Below are positions 8,783 through 17,665 of a stretch of DNA of 42,544 nt, piece by piece. The first letter of the stretch is position 1. Each line of letters opens with the position of its first letter. Position numbers and translations under genes: made by a program. Below the pieces are notes generated by a model. It ran no database searches. It saw only the letters and a list, made by a program, of their open reading frames with translations, and was not told the origin of the DNA. Source of the DNA: CAZAQS01 sp964486825 (lineage in GTDB: Bacteria > Chloroflexota > Anaerolineae > Anaerolineales > UBA4823); NCBI GenBank assembly GCA_964486825.1, contig CAZAQS010000012.1:1-42544 (forward strand), in the 5' to 3' direction.

Positions 8783-8876
8783 TTAATAATTGGGTTGTGT
8801 CTACTAACAGCCCGGCTTTGGAACGCATACTGGGTGGTAATCTACACCGAGAATCATTGAATTAATTGGAGAACGG

Positions 8877-10982
8877 ATGACCACGCTCAAACCATTTTTC
8901 GATCCCGGCTCGGTAGCTGTAATCGGCGCTTCATCCAATCCGACCAAGCTTGGCTATGCCGTGTTGAAAAACCTGGTGGATGGGGGCTACGCTCAGGTAG
9001 GTAAAGTCTACCCAATCAATCCAGGCGCTGAGGAGATCCTTGGCTATCCGGCTTACCCTTCCGTCCTGGAAGTCCCCGGCCCGATCGACCAGGCCGTCAT
9101 CGTCATCCCTTATCCGCAAGTCCCAGACGTGCTGAGGACCTGCGGCCAAAAGGGCATTCCGGCCGCCATTATCATAAGCGCCGGTTTTCGGGAAGCCGGA
9201 GAGGAGGGTTTGGAGCGAGAGCTGGAGCTAATCGAGATCGCCCGTGAATACAAGATCCGCTTGATCGGCCCGAATTGCCTGGGCGTTATCGACACCTTTA
9301 CGCCATTGAATGCCTCCTTTGCCGCCGGGACCCCTCCATCTGGCCCGATGGCCTTTATGTCCCAATCCGGAGCCTTGGGGACAGCCGTGCTCGATATCGC
9401 CCTCTCGGGACGGTTGGGGCTTTCCAAATTTGCCAGCCTGGGCAATAAGGCCGACGTCAACGAAATCGACCTGCTGAAAGCCTGGGTGCAAGACGATAAC
9501 ACAAGAGCGATCCTGATTTATAACGAGGGGATCCCCAACGGGGCAGAATTTATCGATGTAGCCCGCAAGGTGGCGCGGGTCAAGCCGGTAGTAGCCATCA
9601 AGTCAGGCGTCACGCAGGCCGGCTCGCGGGCAGTTTCTTCCCATACCGGCTCCCTGGCGGGCAGTGAACAGGCCTACCAGGCTGCATTCCAACAAGCTGG
9701 CGTAATACGGGCTGATGCGATGCAGGACCTGTTCGATATGGCCCTGGCCCTGGCTTACCAGCCTCCACTGGCTGGAGACAGGATCGCTATCATCACCAAC
9801 GCCGGCGGCCCCGGCATCCTGGCAACCGACGCGCTGGAACGGGCCGAGCTCAGCCTGGCGCGGTTCGAGCTGGAGACCCAACACGCCCTGGAGCAGTACC
9901 TGCCGGACGCCGCCAGCGCAGCCAATCCGGTGGATGTCCTGGGTGACGCACGAGCGGACCGCTACCGGTTCGCCATGGAACACGTGTCAGCCGACCCCAA
10001 TGTGGACGGGATCATGATCGTGCTTACCCCGCAGGCCATGACCGAGATCGAGGAAACGGCTAGCGCTGTCGTCGAGCTTTCCCAAAACATCGACAAGCCG
10101 GTCCTGGCGTGTTTCATGGGCGAGGCCAGCCTAGAAAAGGCCATCGACAAGCTGGTGGAGAACGGCGTCCCCAACTATCCTTTCCCGGAGCGAGCGGCAC
10201 TAGCCTTCCACGCCATGTCGGATTACCGGGAGATCCGCTCCCGCCCGGAGCCCGAGTTCACCAGTTTCGAGGTCGATCGGGAGAGCGTACGGGCTCTCTT
10301 CGACCGTGTCCTGGCGGAAGAACGGGTGTCTATTGGGGATTTCGAATCCCGCGCCGTTCTCAATGCTTACAATCTACGCATGCCCGAGTCCGAGATCGCT
10401 GAAAACCCCGACCAGGCAGTAGAGATCGCCACCCGCCTCGGTTTCCCGGTAGTATTGAAGATCGCCTCGCCGGATATCCTGCATAAGACGGATGTAGGTG
10501 GCGTGAAGGTCGGGCTGCGTAATGCGGAAGAGGTGCGCGACGCTTTCGAGCTAATGGTTTACCGGGCCGAACGCTATATCCCAGACGCCAATATCTGGGG
10601 CTGCCTGGTCCAGCAGATGGTCCCGCAGGGCGGGCTGGAGGTACTGGTCGGGATGAACCGGGACCCACAATTTGGGCCGCTGGTGACCTTTGGCCTGGGA
10701 GGCATTTACGTGGAGACCCTCAAAGATGTAACCTTCCGTATCGCGCCATTCTCCAGGAAAGAAGCGGAGCAGATGTTGAAAGAGATACGGGCGCACGCTT
10801 TACTAGAAGGCGTACGAGGGCAGCCGGCCTACGACAAAGATGCTATTGTCGAGGTGCTGTTGATCATCGGCCAGCTCGTCCAGGATTTCCCCGAGATCGC
10901 CGAGCTGGACATCAACCCGCTAATGGTTTATCCACAGAACCGCGGCGCGATCGCCATCGATATGCGCCTGGTACTCAGCTAA
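8877..10982 (+). CDS. ADP-forming acetate/acyl-CoA ligase, alpha-beta fusion
   Basis: The 701-residue protein fuses the two subunits of archaeal-type ADP-forming acetyl-CoA synthetase. An N-terminal CoA-binding Rossmann domain (about 1-130, PGSVAVIGASSNPTKLGYAVLKNL) and a succinyl-CoA-ligase-like domain come first, including SSHTGSLAGSE whose His256 should be the phosphorylated residue. A C-terminal ATP-grasp domain (about 480-700, LGFPVVLKIASPDILHKTDVGGVKVGL) follows. The enzyme converts acyl-CoA, ADP and phosphate to the acid, CoA and ATP, giving substrate-level ATP in fermentation, or runs in reverse for activation. The next gene (11004) lies 21 bp downstream and encodes a phosphotransacetylase-like regulator, a pairing that supports a role in acetate metabolism. 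The acyl specificity is not determined. Confidence 0.93.
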   Translation: MTTLKPFFDPGSVAVIGASSNPTKLGYAVLKNLVDGGYAQVGKVYPINPGAEEILGYPAYPSVLEVPGPIDQAVIVIPYPQVPDVLRTCGQKGIPAAIIISAGFREAGEEGLERELELIEIAREYKIRLIGPNCLGVIDTFTPLNASFAAGTPPSGPMAFMSQSGALGTAVLDIALSGRLGLSKFASLGNKADVNEIDLLKAWVQDDNTRAILIYNEGIPNGAEFIDVARKVARVKPVVAIKSGVTQAGSRAVSSHTGSLAGSEQAYQAAFQQAGVIRADAMQDLFDMALALAYQPPLAGDRIAIITNAGGPGILATDALERAELSLARFELETQHALEQYLPDAASAANPVDVLGDARADRYRFAMEHVSADPNVDGIMIVLTPQAMTEIEETASAVVELSQNIDKPVLACFMGEASLEKAIDKLVENGVPNYPFPERAALAFHAMSDYREIRSRPEPEFTSFEVDRESVRALFDRVLAEERVSIGDFESRAVLNAYNLRMPESEIAENPDQAVEIATRLGFPVVLKIASPDILHKTDVGGVKVGLRNAEEVRDAFELMVYRAERYIPDANIWGCLVQQMVPQGGLEVLVGMNRDPQFGPLVTFGLGGIYVETLKDVTFRIAPFSRKEAEQMLKEIRAHALLEGVRGQPAYDKDAIVEVLLIIGQLVQDFPEIAELDINPLMVYPQNRGAIAIDMRLVLS

Positions 10983-11003
10983 GTCTTACCGAGGAGAACA
11001 AGC

Positions 11004-12080
11004 ATGAAATCTCTATACGTGACCTCCGTAGAACGGTATTCAGGCAAGACGGCTGCCTGCCTGGCCTTGGGCACTCGCTTCCAGTCGGCAGGTTACCGGG
11101 TCGGTTATCTGAAGCCGCTCAGCCTCCAACCGGTGCGGGTGGGCGACAAGATCGCCGATGAGGATACAGTTTTCGTTCAAAAGGTGCTCGGGTTGAAGGG
11201 CGAGCTGCAGGAGCTTTCTCCGGTTGTCGTCACGAAGGATTACCTTAGAGAATACCTGCAGCGAAGCCCGCCAGGGGGTGAAGATTTGATGCGCAAGGTG
11301 AAAGAAGCCTCCGAAAAGGCCAGCATCGACCAGGATATCCTCCTGCTGGAGGGGGGCGCCAGCTTGCGAGAAGGATATGTGGTTGGTTTACCCACCGTAG
11401 CTGTGGCAGAAGCATTAAGCAGCCACGTGCTGATCATCGTAAAGTACCGGGACGAGATCCGTGTCCTGGACGACACCCTGGCCTCCCAAAAACGGCTGGG
11501 AAATGTCCTTTCCGGCATCATCATCAACCGGGTTCCGGCAGAAGCGATGGATTTTGTTGCCAATATCGCCGTTCCTCACCTGGAGAATCGGGGCGTGCCT
11601 GTGTATGCGGTCGTGCCAGAATCCCGCAGCCTGGCTGCCTTGACGGTCCGGGAGCTGATCGATGTCCTGGAGGCCGAGGTACTGACGGAAAACACCGACC
11701 TGGATGCACTGGTTGAAAACCTGACGGTGGGAGCGATGACAGCGGAGGCTGCTTTAAGTCGCTTCAGGAAACAGACGCACAAAGCGGTCATCACCGGCGG
11801 CGACCGGACCGACATCCAGCTGGCAGCCCTGGAAACCTCCACGGCTTGCCTGGTCTTGACCGGCAACCTGCGTCCCAGCCCTCTGATTATAAAACAGGCT
11901 CAGGAACACGGTGTGACCGTCATGTTGGTGCATTCCAACACCATGGAGACCATCGAAACGATCGACCAAATCTTTGGAAAAACCCGCCTCGGACAGGCAG
12001 CCAAACTGCAGCAGTTCCAAGAGCTGCTCAACCAACACTTTGATTTCGATCGCCTGCTTAAGAATCTCGAGCTAAGATAA
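11004..12080 (+). CDS. P-loop (BioD-like) plus DRTGG-domain protein
   Basis: The 358-residue protein has an N-terminal dethiobiotin-synthetase-type NTPase domain (about 1-205) with a loose P-loop, TSVERYSGKT, at 7-16. A DRTGG domain follows at about 210-320 (LTENTDLDALVENLTVGAMTAEAALSRF). The same two modules form the N-terminal regulatory half of long phosphotransacetylases, but the catalytic Pta domain is absent. It is therefore more likely a regulator or partner of acetyl-CoA metabolism than an acetyltransferase. It follows the ADP-forming acyl-CoA synthetase by 21 bp, with GAGGAG before the ATG. Its actual role is unknown. Confidence 0.8.
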   Translation: MKSLYVTSVERYSGKTAACLALGTRFQSAGYRVGYLKPLSLQPVRVGDKIADEDTVFVQKVLGLKGELQELSPVVVTKDYLREYLQRSPPGGEDLMRKVKEASEKASIDQDILLLEGGASLREGYVVGLPTVAVAEALSSHVLIIVKYRDEIRVLDDTLASQKRLGNVLSGIIINRVPAEAMDFVANIAVPHLENRGVPVYAVVPESRSLAALTVRELIDVLEAEVLTENTDLDALVENLTVGAMTAEAALSRFRKQTHKAVITGGDRTDIQLAALETSTACLVLTGNLRPSPLIIKQAQEHGVTVMLVHSNTMETIETIDQIFGKTRLGQAAKLQQFQELLNQHFDFDRLLKNLELR

Positions 12081-12105
12081 AAAATACAAATATGGAAAGC
12101 CTATC

Positions 12106-12618
12106 ATGAATGTATCTGATGCCATCCGTACCAAACGCGCCGTGCGCGAATTCTCAGACCAGCCCCTGCCAGAAGCCGATGTTCAGGCAATCCTGGAGGC
12201 CGGCCGGCGCTCACAGTCATCCAAGAATACACAACCCTGGCATTTCATCGCCATCCAGGACAAGGAGATCCTTAAAAGCCTGTCTGAGCTCGGCGATTGG
12301 GCAGGACACCTGGCCAAGGCAGCCCTGGGAGTAGCCATCCTCACGCCTGACCCCCAGTCTCGCTTCCAGGTGCTCTTCGACGCAGGCCAGGCCGCGGCCT
12401 ATATGCAGCTGGCTGCCTGGGGATTGGGGATCGGTTCTTGCCTGGCGAGCATTTACGAACCCGTTAAGGCCCGCCAGTTGCTGGGCTTTCCCGATGACCT
12501 GCACCTGCGCATCGCCATATCCTTCGGTTACCCGCTTTCTAAGGAAGTCCTGACCCGACCGCTCCGCCAGGGTGGGCGCAAGCCATTTAGCGAGATCGTT
12601 CACTGGGACCGCTGGTAA
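12106..12618 (+). CDS. nitroreductase family protein
   Basis: The 170-residue protein has the nitroreductase fold signatures. The start is MNVSDAIRTKRAVREFSDQPLP, followed by AILEAGRRSQSSKNTQPWHFIAI, where R-S-S and N-Q-P-W contact FMN. Then come DAGQAAAYMQLAAWGLGIGSCLAS and a late IAISFGYP. Such enzymes are homodimeric flavoproteins reducing nitro groups, quinones or enones with NAD(P)H; the natural substrate is not evident. It is at the short end of the family. It lies 25 bp after the DRTGG gene and 17 bp before the deacetylase gene, so it is probably part of the same transcript. Confidence 0.88.
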   Translation: MNVSDAIRTKRAVREFSDQPLPEADVQAILEAGRRSQSSKNTQPWHFIAIQDKEILKSLSELGDWAGHLAKAALGVAILTPDPQSRFQVLFDAGQAAAYMQLAAWGLGIGSCLASIYEPVKARQLLGFPDDLHLRIAISFGYPLSKEVLTRPLRQGGRKPFSEIVHWDRW

Positions 12619-12635
12619 TCCCAGGCAGAGTTTTA

Positions 12636-13556
12636 ATGGAGCTGTTCTATTCAGATCATTTCGTGCTGCCCCTGCCCAGCGGGCACCGTTTCCCCATGCA
12701 GAAGTACCGTCTCCTACGCCAGCGAGTAGCTGAGACAGGCCTGGTGAAGCCGGATAGAATGATCGTCCCCCCACCCGCTACCGATGAAGAGCTTGGGCTA
12801 ATCCACCAGGAAGACTATCTCGAAAAAGTACGCTGTGGCACGCTGACAGCGAAGGAGATCCGGCGGATTGGTTTCCCCTGGTCTCCGCAGATGGTAGAAC
12901 GCTCCCGGCGTTCAGTGGGTGCGACGATCGCGGCCTGTCGCTCAGCGCTACAAAATGGCGTTTCTGCTAACCTGGCAGGCGGCACGCACCACGCCTACCC
13001 CGATCACGGTGAAGGCTATTGCGTTTTCAACGATGTAGCGGTAGCGGCGCGCCTGATGCAAATGGAAGGCAGAGCCGAAAGGCTCGTCATCCTGGACTGC
13101 GATGTGCACCAGGGCAACGGCACCTCGGCTATCTTCAATGGCGACAATACGGTTTTCACCTTCGATATCCACTGCTTGAAGAACTTCCCCTTCCATAAGG
13201 AGATCAGCAGCCTGGATATCGCCCTGACAGACGGTGCAGGCGACGAGGAGTACCTGGCAACCTTGGAGAACGGCATGCGTGAAGCCCTTGGACGCGCCCA
13301 GGCACACCTGGCGATCTACCTGGCAGGAGCAGACCCCTTCTCCGGAGACCGGTTGGGACGCCTGGCGCTCAGCAAACAGGGACTGGAACGAAGAGACCGG
13401 CTGGTCTTCGATCTTTGCCGGCGCGCCAATCTACCGGTTGCGGTGACCATGGCAGGGGGTTATGCGAAAGAAATCCAGGACACGGTGGATATCCACTTCC
13501 AAACTTTACAGATCGCAAGCCAAATCTGGGGATTTGGGGTGTTAGGGACCCAGTGA
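12636..13556 (+). CDS. histone deacetylase family Zn hydrolase
   Basis: The 306-residue protein is a bacterial HDAC-superfamily amidohydrolase. It has the catalytic segment GGTHHAYPDHGEGYCVFND (115-133) with the paired His residues. LDCDVHQGNGT supplies zinc ligands Asp156 and His158, and AGADPFSGDRLG supplies the third Asp near 233. Relatives remove acyl groups from acyl-lysine proteins, acetylpolyamines or acetoin-related substrates. Its place at the end of a run that starts with acyl-CoA synthetase and a Pta-like regulator makes protein or small-molecule deacetylation linked to acetyl-CoA plausible. That link is inference. Confidence 0.9.
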   Translation: MELFYSDHFVLPLPSGHRFPMQKYRLLRQRVAETGLVKPDRMIVPPPATDEELGLIHQEDYLEKVRCGTLTAKEIRRIGFPWSPQMVERSRRSVGATIAACRSALQNGVSANLAGGTHHAYPDHGEGYCVFNDVAVAARLMQMEGRAERLVILDCDVHQGNGTSAIFNGDNTVFTFDIHCLKNFPFHKEISSLDIALTDGAGDEEYLATLENGMREALGRAQAHLAIYLAGADPFSGDRLGRLALSKQGLERRDRLVFDLCRRANLPVAVTMAGGYAKEIQDTVDIHFQTLQIASQIWGFGVLGTQ

Positions 13557-13570
13557 TGCGGGAAAAATTA

Positions 13571-13600
13571 TTGATGGAACCATAAGCAAGAGCATATTCT
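13571..13600 (+). promoter_or_regulatory. sigma70-like promoter of the O-methyltransferase gene
   Basis: TTGATG (13571-13576), an 18-bp spacer and TATTCT (13595-13600) lie 34 nt before the ATG. They give a short leader carrying GAAGGAGG. Confidence 0.45.
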
Positions 13601-13634
13601 ATTTTCTATAAATCGTGAAGGAGGTATGTAACGA

Positions 13635-14279
13635 ATGACCGTATATAACGACCAGGTGAGCGAATATATCAGCGATTTATTTGCCCGAGAAGACGAAGCC
13701 CTCTTACGAGCTCGACAGGATTCCCCGGCTAGAGGACTACCGGCCATTAATATCAAGCCAGAAGAAGGACGTTTTTTACAATTCCTGGTACGGGCCAGTG
13801 GAGCCAGGAAAGTTGTGGAAATTGGGACCCTGGGTGGCTACAGCGGCATTTGGATTGCCCGTGGCCTGCCAGCGGGGGGTAAACTGGTCACGCTGGAGAT
13901 CAAACCCGCTCACGCCGAGGTTGCCCGGGAGCATTTCGAAGCTGCCGGACTTTTGGACCGCATCGAGATCCGCATCGGGGAAGGCAACCAGCTTCTACCA
14001 GGCCTGGCCAGCGAAGGGCCTTTCGATTTCGTATTCATCGATGCTGACAAACCCGGGTACCCAGTTTACCTGGACTGGGCCCTGGAGAATACCCGCCTGG
14101 GAGGGATTATTGCTGCACATAACGCTTTTCGCAAAGGAAGCGTAGCCGGATTACCTGAGCCAGACGATTATACGGATGCTATGCGGGACTTCAATGATAG
14201 GTTCGCCCGGGAAGAACGCTTACTCAGCACTATCTACCCTGCCGGAGATGGGACCTTGGTGGGCGTGAAGGTTGGCTGA
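13635..14279 (+). CDS. class I SAM-dependent O-methyltransferase
   Basis: The 214-residue protein belongs to the cation-dependent caffeoyl-CoA/catechol O-methyltransferase-like group. It has motif I VEIGTLGGYS at 61-70, an acidic GKLVTLEIKPAHAEVA strand near 82-97, and FDFVFIDADKPGYPVYLDWAL at about 130-150, where FIDADK provides metal and SAM contacts. It probably methylates a catechol-like hydroxyl, but the acceptor is unknown. The strong GGAGG favours this ATG. An ATG-TAA pair at 13626-13631 sits too close to the same site to be used. It has its own promoter and stands alone. Confidence 0.9.
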   Translation: MTVYNDQVSEYISDLFAREDEALLRARQDSPARGLPAINIKPEEGRFLQFLVRASGARKVVEIGTLGGYSGIWIARGLPAGGKLVTLEIKPAHAEVAREHFEAAGLLDRIEIRIGEGNQLLPGLASEGPFDFVFIDADKPGYPVYLDWALENTRLGGIIAAHNAFRKGSVAGLPEPDDYTDAMRDFNDRFAREERLLSTIYPAGDGTLVGVKVG

Positions 14280-14357
14280 TGCAACTCCTCAAGCCATGTT
14301 GCGTATATGTAATGAGAACATAATGGCAAGAATGGTATTTATAGACAGGAGGTTTTG

Positions 14358-14552
14358 ATGAGTGCATCGAGAGGTCCTTTACGCCGCTCACGACGTAACC
14401 GGATCATTGCGGGGGTTTCCGGTGGGATGGCAGAATTCTTTGGAATCTCGGCCTTTTGGTTCAGGCTGGCATTCTTAATCGCACTGATACCTGGAGGGGT
14501 ACCCGGGTTACTGACCTACTTTTTGCTGTGGATCATTGTGCCTAGCGAATAA
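14358..14552 (+). CDS. PspC domain small membrane protein
   Basis: The ATG at 14358 follows AGGAGG by 5 nt and gives 64 residues; a TTG one codon earlier is less likely. The short basic start RRSRRNRIIAGVSGGMAEFFGIS is the PspC signature. A membrane segment of about 25 residues (FWFRLAFLIALIPGGVPGLLTYFLLWIIVP) follows. PspC proteins are envelope-stress components, although many bacteria use stand-alone copies of unknown role. The gene is convergent with ftsH, next to the minus-strand stress cluster. Confidence 0.88.
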   Translation: MSASRGPLRRSRRNRIIAGVSGGMAEFFGISAFWFRLAFLIALIPGGVPGLLTYFLLWIIVPSE

Positions 14553-14586
14553 TCGAAATTTGATCGATTATTATGGATCTGAGCAT

Positions 14587-16509
14587 TTACAAGGGCTTAT
14601 GTCCGTTTGGAGCAGGTTTTGAAAATTCCGTTCCTTCTCCTTGTTTTTTCTTTTGGCCTAGAATCGCGTCGATCTGCGCTCCATTAACCGTTTCTTGTTC
14701 GCAAAGCAGATCAGCCAGGCTTTCTAAGGCCAACCGTTGACTATTTAGGATGCTGCTAGCTTCATCAACAGCTTCTTCCAGGATCCGGCGAGTTTCCATA
14801 TCCACCAACGTGGCTGTTTCAGGACTAACCCGGGTATCCAGGCTATATTGCTGGCTCAGGTAATTCGCCTGCGTACCGTTCGCCAGTCGCACAGGGCCAA
14901 GGATAGCGCTCATACCAAATTCCGTGACCATACGGCGCGCCATGTCTGTAGCATGCTCAAGATCATCAGCTGCCCCCGTGGATGCTTCACCAAAAACCAA
15001 CGTTTCTGCCACCCTGCCGCCTACCAGGATCATCAAGCGGGTTTCTAGCTCACGCTGGCTCAGCAAAAACCGGTCGTGGGTGGGAAGCTGCATGGTATAT
15101 CCCAACGCTCTACCGCGAGGGACGATTGTCACTTTGTGAACTTTATCCGCCTCTGGCGTCAGGCTGGCAAGCAGTGCATGTCCTGCTTCATGAACCGCAA
15201 TCACCCTCTTCTCATTCGGAGTTATGGTTCTTGTGCGGCGTTCAGATCCTGCAACGATACGCTCGAACGCCATATCGAAATCAACCATATCCACTGCTTC
15301 TTTTCCGTGCCGCGACGCCAGCAGTGCTGCTTCGTTCACCAGGTTGGCCAGGTCTGCCCCAGAAAAGCCTGGGGTCATCTGGGCAACAGCCTCCTGGTTA
15401 ACATCTTTCGCGAGGGTAACTAACCCAACATGGATGGCCAGGATTTCAAGCCGTCCCTGGCGGTCCGGCAAATCAACCATGATCTGGCGATCAAAACGAC
15501 CGGGTCGCAAAAGGGCAGGGTCCAAAATTTCAGGCCGGTTAGTGGCGGCCACAACGATTACACCCTTGGAGGTTTCAAAACCATCCATCTCTGCCAGCAA
15601 CTGGTTGAGGGTTTGCTCACGCTCCTCATGCACACCGACCGCTCCAGCACCGGCTCTACGGCCTCCAATAGCGTCGATCTCATCGATAAAGATAATGGAT
15701 GGAGCGCTTTTCTTGGCCTGGTTAAAGAGGTCTCGCACCCGGGAAGCCCCGACTCCGACAAACATTTCAACAAATTCTGCTCCACTCAGGTTAAAGAACT
15801 GCACGCCAGCCTCACCGGCAGTCGCCCTGGCCAGGAGGGTCTTTCCGGTTCCAGGCGGCCCCACCAGTAGAACGCCTTTAGGCATCTTTCCGCCCAGGCG
15901 CTGGAAATGATCGGGATTTTTGAGGAACTCAGTCACCTCTTTGAGATCGGTAACAGCCTCACCGGCGCCACCAACGTCCTCGAAGGTTACCCCGGTCTGC
16001 TCACCTTGAATCACCCTCGCCTTGCTTTTTCCGAAGGAGAAAACATTGCCCATCGCGCCAGCCCCGCCCTTGTTTCTCCCAATTAACCAGTACCATAAAC
16101 CAACCATCAATAATATTGGAAAAATCCAGGTTAGCAGGAATCCTAAAATTCCACCATTGCTTTCCAATTGCCCCCGGATCTCCACCTCTTGAGCTTCCAA
16201 TGTTTGAGTAAGGCCCGCGTCCTCCACCCGCACTGTGATGAAATCTGTACCGTCATGCAGCTTTCCGCTAATGCTGGCAGCGCTAACGAGAACGCTGGCA
16301 ACCCGCCCTTCCGCAAGGACTTTCTTGAACTCACTATAAGCGAACTCCTGTGTCGTGTCGCCCATCCCGCCAACCAACCGATATACCAGAATAGAAAGCA
16401 TGATGAGAGGCAACAGGAAGCCGACCGGATTTCGAAACGGTCGCTTCTGGGATGCCCCGGGCAGTTTTTCTTCTTTGTGGCTATCTTCTTCTTGTCTTTG
16501 AGAATCCAT
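14587..16509 (-). CDS. ftsH: ATP-dependent zinc metalloprotease FtsH
   Basis: The 640-residue protein has two membrane helices (about 29-45 and 121-143) around an extracytoplasmic loop. An AAA+ domain follows with Walker A GPPGTGKT at 217-224, Walker B IIFIDEIDAIG and the SRH ATNRPEILDPALLRPGRFDRQ. The M41 protease domain carries the zinc motif HEAGH at 440-444. FtsH degrades membrane and short-lived cytosolic proteins. An SPFH-family gene lies just upstream on the same strand, which recalls the FtsH-HflKC partnership. A 54-residue gene sits between them, 12 bp ahead of ftsH. The start ATG is preceded by AAGAGAG. Confidence 0.96.
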   Translation of the reverse strand: MDSQRQEEDSHKEEKLPGASQKRPFRNPVGFLLPLIMLSILVYRLVGGMGDTTQEFAYSEFKKVLAEGRVASVLVSAASISGKLHDGTDFITVRVEDAGLTQTLEAQEVEIRGQLESNGGILGFLLTWIFPILLMVGLWYWLIGRNKGGAGAMGNVFSFGKSKARVIQGEQTGVTFEDVGGAGEAVTDLKEVTEFLKNPDHFQRLGGKMPKGVLLVGPPGTGKTLLARATAGEAGVQFFNLSGAEFVEMFVGVGASRVRDLFNQAKKSAPSIIFIDEIDAIGGRRAGAGAVGVHEEREQTLNQLLAEMDGFETSKGVIVVAATNRPEILDPALLRPGRFDRQIMVDLPDRQGRLEILAIHVGLVTLAKDVNQEAVAQMTPGFSGADLANLVNEAALLASRHGKEAVDMVDFDMAFERIVAGSERRTRTITPNEKRVIAVHEAGHALLASLTPEADKVHKVTIVPRGRALGYTMQLPTHDRFLLSQRELETRLMILVGGRVAETLVFGEASTGAADDLEHATDMARRMVTEFGMSAILGPVRLANGTQANYLSQQYSLDTRVSPETATLVDMETRRILEEAVDEASSILNSQRLALESLADLLCEQETVNGAQIDAILGQKKKQGEGTEFSKPAPNGHKPL

Positions 16510-16521
16510 CCATATCTCTCT

Positions 16522-16686
16522 TTAGGTTTTGTCCTGCTTCTTGTGTACTCGCACTGCATGCTCCTTACCGGAATGTGGGCTATTTGTGCCAACCTCCTTG
16601 CGAGCAGCTTGCTTCAACCTCCGGTTATATGTGCGTTGCCCTTTAGGGAGTCGTTTGGTTTCGGTTTTGCTTGTTTTGTTTGCCAT
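16522..16686 (-). CDS. 54-residue basic protein, unknown
   Basis: A short frame that fills most of the gap between the SPFH gene and ftsH. It begins ATG GCA AAC (start 16686) and ends TAA at 16522. The product starts MANKTSKTETKRLPKG and ends in VRVHKKQDKT. It is strongly basic, rich in Lys, Arg and Thr, with no hydrophobic segment. AAGGA stands 11 nt before the ATG and ftsH starts 12 bp after its stop, so co-transcription is likely. I do not recognise a family. The high charge would suit nucleic-acid binding, but that is a guess. Confidence 0.55.
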   Translation of the reverse strand: MANKTSKTETKRLPKGQRTYNRRLKQAARKEVGTNSPHSGKEHAVRVHKKQDKT

Positions 16687-16778
16687 TGTTTTCAATTCCT
16701 TATAATTAGATTATCCTTAGCCCTGGCCAGGGATGTAGCCCAGGTCACATCCGGAGATATACGTTCATCACCCGTTAC

Positions 16779-17636
16779 CTAATTCTTAGATTTAGCGAGG
16801 TTTAGTTCGCGTTTCTCTTCATGTGACAGGCTAATCGGCAGGCTCCCCAGAAATAGGTTCGGGCTTATACCGTGCTCGGTGATGACGATTTTGGCGTTTT
16901 CGCTCAATGAGTTCTCCACCATCTCGAGCTGCTTGAGGGCCTGAGCGTTACCGACGAAGTATTTTTCGGCTGCTTCATTAACCAGGCGGATTGCTTCTGC
17001 TTTACCCTGAGCCACTTGAATGACCGCCTCACGTTCGCCTTCCGCACGCTGTATGATGGCCAGCTTTTGTTGCTCGGCAGCCTCAAACTCTCCGGTTGCC
17101 AGTAAACGCATAGATCGGCGCTCTTGCTCCGCAGTCTTTTGTTTATGCATGGCTGTCTTAATGTCTTCGGGTGGATCGATCAGGCGGATTTCCACCTTAC
17201 TGACTGTCAACCCCCATTCGACCGCGAATCCATTCAGGATACGTTGCAGATTCGTGGCGATCGTCTCACGCGCTACTAAGCTCTCATCCAGGGTCAAGTC
17301 GCCAAACTCCTGGCGCAGGTTGGTCATTGCCAGCTGGATAATGGCCCGCTTCCAGTCGTCGATATTATAGAAAGTGCGCTTGATAGATTCTTCATCCATT
17401 GTGGGGCGTACCCACATAATCCCATCCACCTGGATCTCTACATTATCTTTCGTGATCACAGGTTGCGGGTGAATGTCCATCGTATGCTCGCGGATATCGC
17501 GGATCCGGGTGATATGAATGAACGGGATCTGCAATCCCAATCCTGGCATCACAAACCCTTCGTACTTTCCCAGCTTTTCCCGAATTCCCCGTTCGAAAGG
17601 TCGCAGGGTATAGATTGGACCATAGATCGTTCTCAT
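16779..17636 (-). CDS. SPFH/Band 7 (stomatin-like) protein without clear membrane anchor
   Basis: The ATG at 17636 follows AAAAGGAG at a good distance, so the earlier in-frame ATG at 17681, which overlaps DUF5661, is rejected. The 285-residue product starts MRTIYGPIYTLRPFERG and enters the Band 7 domain directly (REKLGKYEGFVMPGLGLQIPFI, then KDNVEIQVDGIMWVRPT). RQEFGDLTLDESLVARETI follows, and then the long helical EQERRSMRLLATGEFEAAEQQKLAIIQRAEGEREAVIQVAQGKAEAIR typical of stomatins. The usual N-terminal hydrophobic hairpin is missing. It may scaffold or regulate FtsH, encoded downstream; that link is inferred from gene order and known SPFH-FtsH complexes. Confidence 0.88.
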   Translation of the reverse strand: MRTIYGPIYTLRPFERGIREKLGKYEGFVMPGLGLQIPFIHITRIRDIREHTMDIHPQPVITKDNVEIQVDGIMWVRPTMDEESIKRTFYNIDDWKRAIIQLAMTNLRQEFGDLTLDESLVARETIATNLQRILNGFAVEWGLTVSKVEIRLIDPPEDIKTAMHKQKTAEQERRSMRLLATGEFEAAEQQKLAIIQRAEGEREAVIQVAQGKAEAIRLVNEAAEKYFVGNAQALKQLEMVENSLSENAKIVITEHGISPNLFLGSLPISLSHEEKRELNLAKSKN

Positions 17637-17665
17637 ATCTTTCTCCTTTTCCTCAGGGCTGAGTT

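Noticed and set aside
13626..13631. ATG-TAA start-stop pair before the O-methyltransferase gene
   Set aside because: It is only 1 nt from the GGAGG, too close for initiation; probably chance.
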